A stretch of DNA of 17,932 bases from JAVKLU01 sp031538895. GTDB lineage: Bacteria > Pseudomonadota > Gammaproteobacteria > Burkholderiales > Burkholderiaceae. The position numbers were made by a program, and so were the translations under genes. Every line of letters begins with the position of its first letter. Positions within the stretch are counted from its first letter, which is position 1. Below the pieces are notes generated by a model. The model had not been told where the DNA came from. It made no database searches and saw only the letters and a program-made list of their open reading frames with translations. The stretch spans positions 1 through 17,932 of the forward strand of contig JAVKLU010000065.1 in assembly GCA_031538895.1 (NCBI GenBank), given 5' to 3'. Positions 15,799-17,932 of the stretch are shown here, one piece after another.

Positions 15799-17111
15799 CT
15801 CTGAACATTTCGCACCAGACACAATTAATCCGTTTACATGAGCGCGGCTTTAATTCGATCGAGGAGGCGCTACAGTTAGTAGACCCTGATCCCAAACTCG
15901 CGTGGAGCAGTCTAATAAAGCATCGAAGCCGCAAGAAACCTTTTGTAGAAGAGCACCCGCCGCAGATCGTTATGGGGCTAATGGAAACGTGGGCACGTCA
16001 CTTTATCGACCTCCATAAACCAGGTAACAACATGATGGGGGCGTTTGAAAAACATGCCAAGACCGATATTTTTCTGCCTCATTTTTATTCTGTGCATATG
16101 GGCACCCATCCTTCCTTGGAGGGTAATCTGTTCACGACCCCGATCACGCCCTTGACCATGGGTAAATATGGGTTACACGAATTAACGTCGTTAGCCATCA
16201 AACCCTTTAAAGAAAAAGGCTATCGCACTATTTTTATTTACAGTGGTAGTAATAAGTGGCGCGCCTTGGATCGGACTTTGCCGCACCAAGGTTTTGATGA
16301 GCTGTACGACATCGCTGATATTCGTCAATTTGATCCGCAGACCAAGGCAAATTTTTGGGGGGCCTATGACGAATACATGTTCCGCTTCATGCAACACCGC
16401 CTAGAAATAGCGGAAGCAAAAAAAGAAAAAGTGTTCATCTTTTTCTTGACCATGACCAACCATCCGCCTTATAGCATTCCAGATGATTACCATCCACTGC
16501 CGATCGATCAACAATGGATGAGCGCCCACAGCAAAGCCTCACCTGAAAATGTAATTGGGCACGCAGAAACTTTTCAATATGCGACCCATCAATTGGGTGT
16601 TTTTTTGGACCATTTGAAGACCCGAGTCTATGGCCAGAAAACCCTGGTCGCGGTCAGTGGTGACCATTCGGTGCGAGATTACTTTAAGCTAGATCCTCAA
16701 GCAGATGCCGAGGCATTGCTCTCAACGCCCGCTTATTTTTATGTGCCCTCGGCTTATATGGCGCAACAAACTCGTCCCGATCCACAAACCTATAGCAGCC
16801 ACCAAAGTTTGTTTCCTAGCATGGTGGAATTGGCTTTGTCAGATAGCGAATATGTTGCTTTTGGAGCCCCTCTCTTTCGCCCGATAGAACCGCATAAAAA
16901 TTTTGGCCTAGCCGATTTTTCTACCTTGTTTAGTGCTGAAGGGGCGGTGTTCGGCATCAACGCCCATCCCAGTTACTTCGCTTGGAGGGGTAACTCTCTG
17001 ATTCCCGATCACACCCCACCTAATAGTTTGAAAGAGAAGTTCGACTATGCGCGTGCACGTACTGCCATACAGGAATGGTGGGTACAAGAACAATTTTTAA
17101 CCCACCCTTAA
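15642..17111 (+). CDS. LtaS-like envelope phosphoglycerol transferase/sulfatase, C-terminal half
   Basis: This frame is open from the poly-C tract. It starts with the fifth membrane helix (WSFGILFWSVAILTIMLFARG, codons from 15615, before the first in-frame ATG at 15642) and continues through a periplasmic sulfatase-fold domain. Expected LtaS-type marks are a metal Glu in IVMGLMETW (codon 15984), a likely nucleophile Thr in MGTHPSLEG (codon 16104), IFIYSGSNKW followed by HQGFDELYD, the metal pair GDHS (16659-16670), and SSHQSLFPSMVELAL near the end. Family members transfer phosphoglycerol or similar phospho-groups onto envelope glycans or lipids. As sequenced it would be made only by internal initiation or tract-length change. 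The domain itself looks intact with no other stop, so this is not an old pseudogene. Confidence 0.85.
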   Translation: MAILTIMLFARGGLSLQPLNRQDAVVTSNRFLNSIVVNAPAALVDAWEDQRLTLNISHQTQLIRLHERGFNSIEEALQLVDPDPKLAWSSLIKHRSRKKPFVEEHPPQIVMGLMETWARHFIDLHKPGNNMMGAFEKHAKTDIFLPHFYSVHMGTHPSLEGNLFTTPITPLTMGKYGLHELTSLAIKPFKEKGYRTIFIYSGSNKWRALDRTLPHQGFDELYDIADIRQFDPQTKANFWGAYDEYMFRFMQHRLEIAEAKKEKVFIFFLTMTNHPPYSIPDDYHPLPIDQQWMSAHSKASPENVIGHAETFQYATHQLGVFLDHLKTRVYGQKTLVAVSGDHSVRDYFKLDPQADAEALLSTPAYFYVPSAYMAQQTRPDPQTYSSHQSLFPSMVELALSDSEYVAFGAPLFRPIEPHKNFGLADFSTLFSAEGAVFGINAHPSYFAWRGNSLIPDHTPPNSLKEKFDYARARTAIQEWWVQEQFLTHP

Positions 17112-17312
17112 ACTATAGCGAGTGAATGCGCTGTCCACCTGCGGCTAAGGTAAATCAACGCAAACCAGCCTTGGTGGAAATGTTAACAGGGGTAATGTCC
17201 TCTCAAATTCTCAAAAAATGATTAAAATCGGATTATCAATCGCGAATAAAAAGCTCAATTGATTAACCCGTATTCATTGCGTTTGCGCAGTGAATTTATA
17301 GACCCCATTATT

Positions 17313-17317
17313 AGGAG
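17313..17317 (+). promoter_or_regulatory. Strong ribosome binding site before the AAGC-repeat start codon
   Basis: AGGAG lies six bases before ATG 17324. It is the best start signal for the lipoprotein gene and marks the reading frame that leads into the AAGC repeat. The 212 bp before it (17112-17323) hold no gene and no clear terminator or promoter. Confidence 0.6.
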
Positions 17318-17323
17318 CCACTC

Positions 17324-17383
<60 letters not shown>

Positions 17384-17418
17384 TCACCTGCATTCGCTGG
17401 GCGCAAGGTATTCTCGCC

Positions 17419-17718
17419 GTGCTAAGGATAAAAACCTTCGCGCGGTTTTTTATCGCCAGCATTTTTGTGGCGGGTTTGGCCGCTTGCGGCGGGGGCAGTT
17501 CTTCTTCAACCCCGAACACAGCCGTAACTCCTAGCGCAACAACTGCGTACAACACCATCAATGGTGTTTTTAACAGCATTAGTACCGCCATACAGGCCAG
17601 CGGTAAAGGCATTGCCAGTAATCCGAGTTCGATTCCTCTGGCGCAGGGGGCTGCGAAACTGGCTTCGAGGGTCTCGGCGCAGTCTTTAAGTACTCGAGTG
17701 TCTCGGCGCAGTCTTTAA
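17419..17718 (+). CDS. Putative outer-envelope lipoprotein (frame broken at both ends)
   Basis: In this frame a GTG at 17419 begins a textbook lipoprotein signal: MLRIKTFARFF, a hydrophobic core IASIFVAG and the lipobox LAAC followed by GGGSSSS, so the mature Cys would be lipid-modified. The GTG has little ribosome-binding sequence, so the real start may be ATG 17324, which needs one more AAGC unit. The mature part is Ser/Thr/Asn-rich with no domain I recognise. At the 3' end a 29-bp duplication (17665-17722) shifts the frame to a stop at 17718. Without one copy, the frame continues to the end of the window. As sequenced it encodes 99 residues. Confidence 0.6.
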   Translation: MLRIKTFARFFIASIFVAGLAACGGGSSSSTPNTAVTPSATTAYNTINGVFNSISTAIQASGKGIASNPSSIPLAQGAAKLASRVSAQSLSTRVSRRSL

Positions 17719-17722
17719 GTAC
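17665..17722 (+). repeat. 29-bp tandem duplication breaking the lipoprotein frame
   Basis: Units 17665-17693 and 17694-17722 match at 28 of 29 bases (G at 17670 versus T at 17699). Twenty-nine is not a multiple of three, so the second copy shifts the frame from 1 to 0 and produces the stop at 17716-17718. Confidence 0.85.
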
Positions 17723-17932
17723 AAGCGATTGCGACAGTGACGGTAGGGCGAAAGAAGGGGGAGCTGCTGAAGTGGCCGCTAATTTTTGGTTTTGCAATTT
17801 GACGACCAATACTCGCAACCCCGAAACGCCACAAGGTGGTTTTGCCGTCGTACAGGCGATTGTGTGCGCGCTTAATGAGGGTAATCAGTTGGTTTTTGAT
17901 GGTGCCGAAAAACAAATGAATTTGAATCTAAA
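17721..17932 (+). pseudogene. Continuation of the lipoprotein gene beyond the 29-bp duplication (runs off window)
   Basis: In frame 0 from 17721 the sequence stays open to the window end, with sensible coding content: TSDCDSDGRAKEGG, NFWFCNLTTNTRN and AIVCALNEGNQLVFDG. It joins the lipoprotein frame directly if one 29-bp unit is removed. It has three cysteines and no recognised domain. It is a broken gene part as sequenced; whether it is decayed or switchable cannot be told from one copy. Confidence 0.6.

Noticed and set aside
17272..17302. TATAGA-like -10 box before the lipoprotein start
   Set aside because: The matching -35 position reads ATTCAT or similar, too weak to report as a feature.

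Overview
All genes supported here lie on the + strand of what looks like a Gram-negative proteobacterium, most likely beta- or gammaproteobacterial. The evidence is a DsbC-type disulfide isomerase, an outer-membrane protein C-terminus of the DUF1302 type ending in Phe, a Tat-type DUF3299 protein, and an LtaS-like envelope sulfatase with moderate GC. The genus cannot be named from this sequence. No RNA genes, CRISPR arrays, IS elements or phage genes were seen.

Layout. (1) 1-2898: the tail of a DUF1302-like outer-membrane protein, a possible weak terminator, then a cytoplasmic GH1 glycosidase and an MFS transporter 15 bp apart, together reading as uptake and hydrolysis of a small glycoside. 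(2) 2923-7792: a secreted 1426-residue protein with seven copies of a four-cysteine, Trp-rich domain I do not recognise, joined to an M19 (renal dipeptidase)-like metallohydrolase domain. A Tat-exported DUF3299 protein overlaps its end. (3) 7929-13921: a probable operon of an FGGY sugar kinase, a class II aldolase, a class III (HemL-like) aminotransferase, a degenerate class II aldolase-like protein and an aldehyde dehydrogenase. This resembles a sugar or amino-sugar breakdown route of unknown substrate. (4) 14023-14787: DsbC, the periplasmic disulfide isomerase, which could serve the Cys-rich repeat protein. (5) 15043-17932: two cell-envelope genes in a row, both broken by length-variable repeats. 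An LtaS-like phosphoglycerol transferase/sulfatase is split at a run of 13 C. A lipoprotein gene is split first at seven AAGC units right after a well-supported start codon, and again by a 29-bp tandem duplication.

The most interesting signal is region 5. In both genes the missing frame is restored by changing the repeat count (one more C; one more AAGC plus loss of one 29-bp copy). This is the signature of slipped-strand phase variation (contingency loci), here affecting adjacent surface genes. Assembly error at the homopolymer is the main alternative for the first, but is less likely for the tetranucleotide and 29-bp repeats. The second strong candidate for something undescribed is the seven-repeat M19-like secreted protein and its DUF3299 partner.
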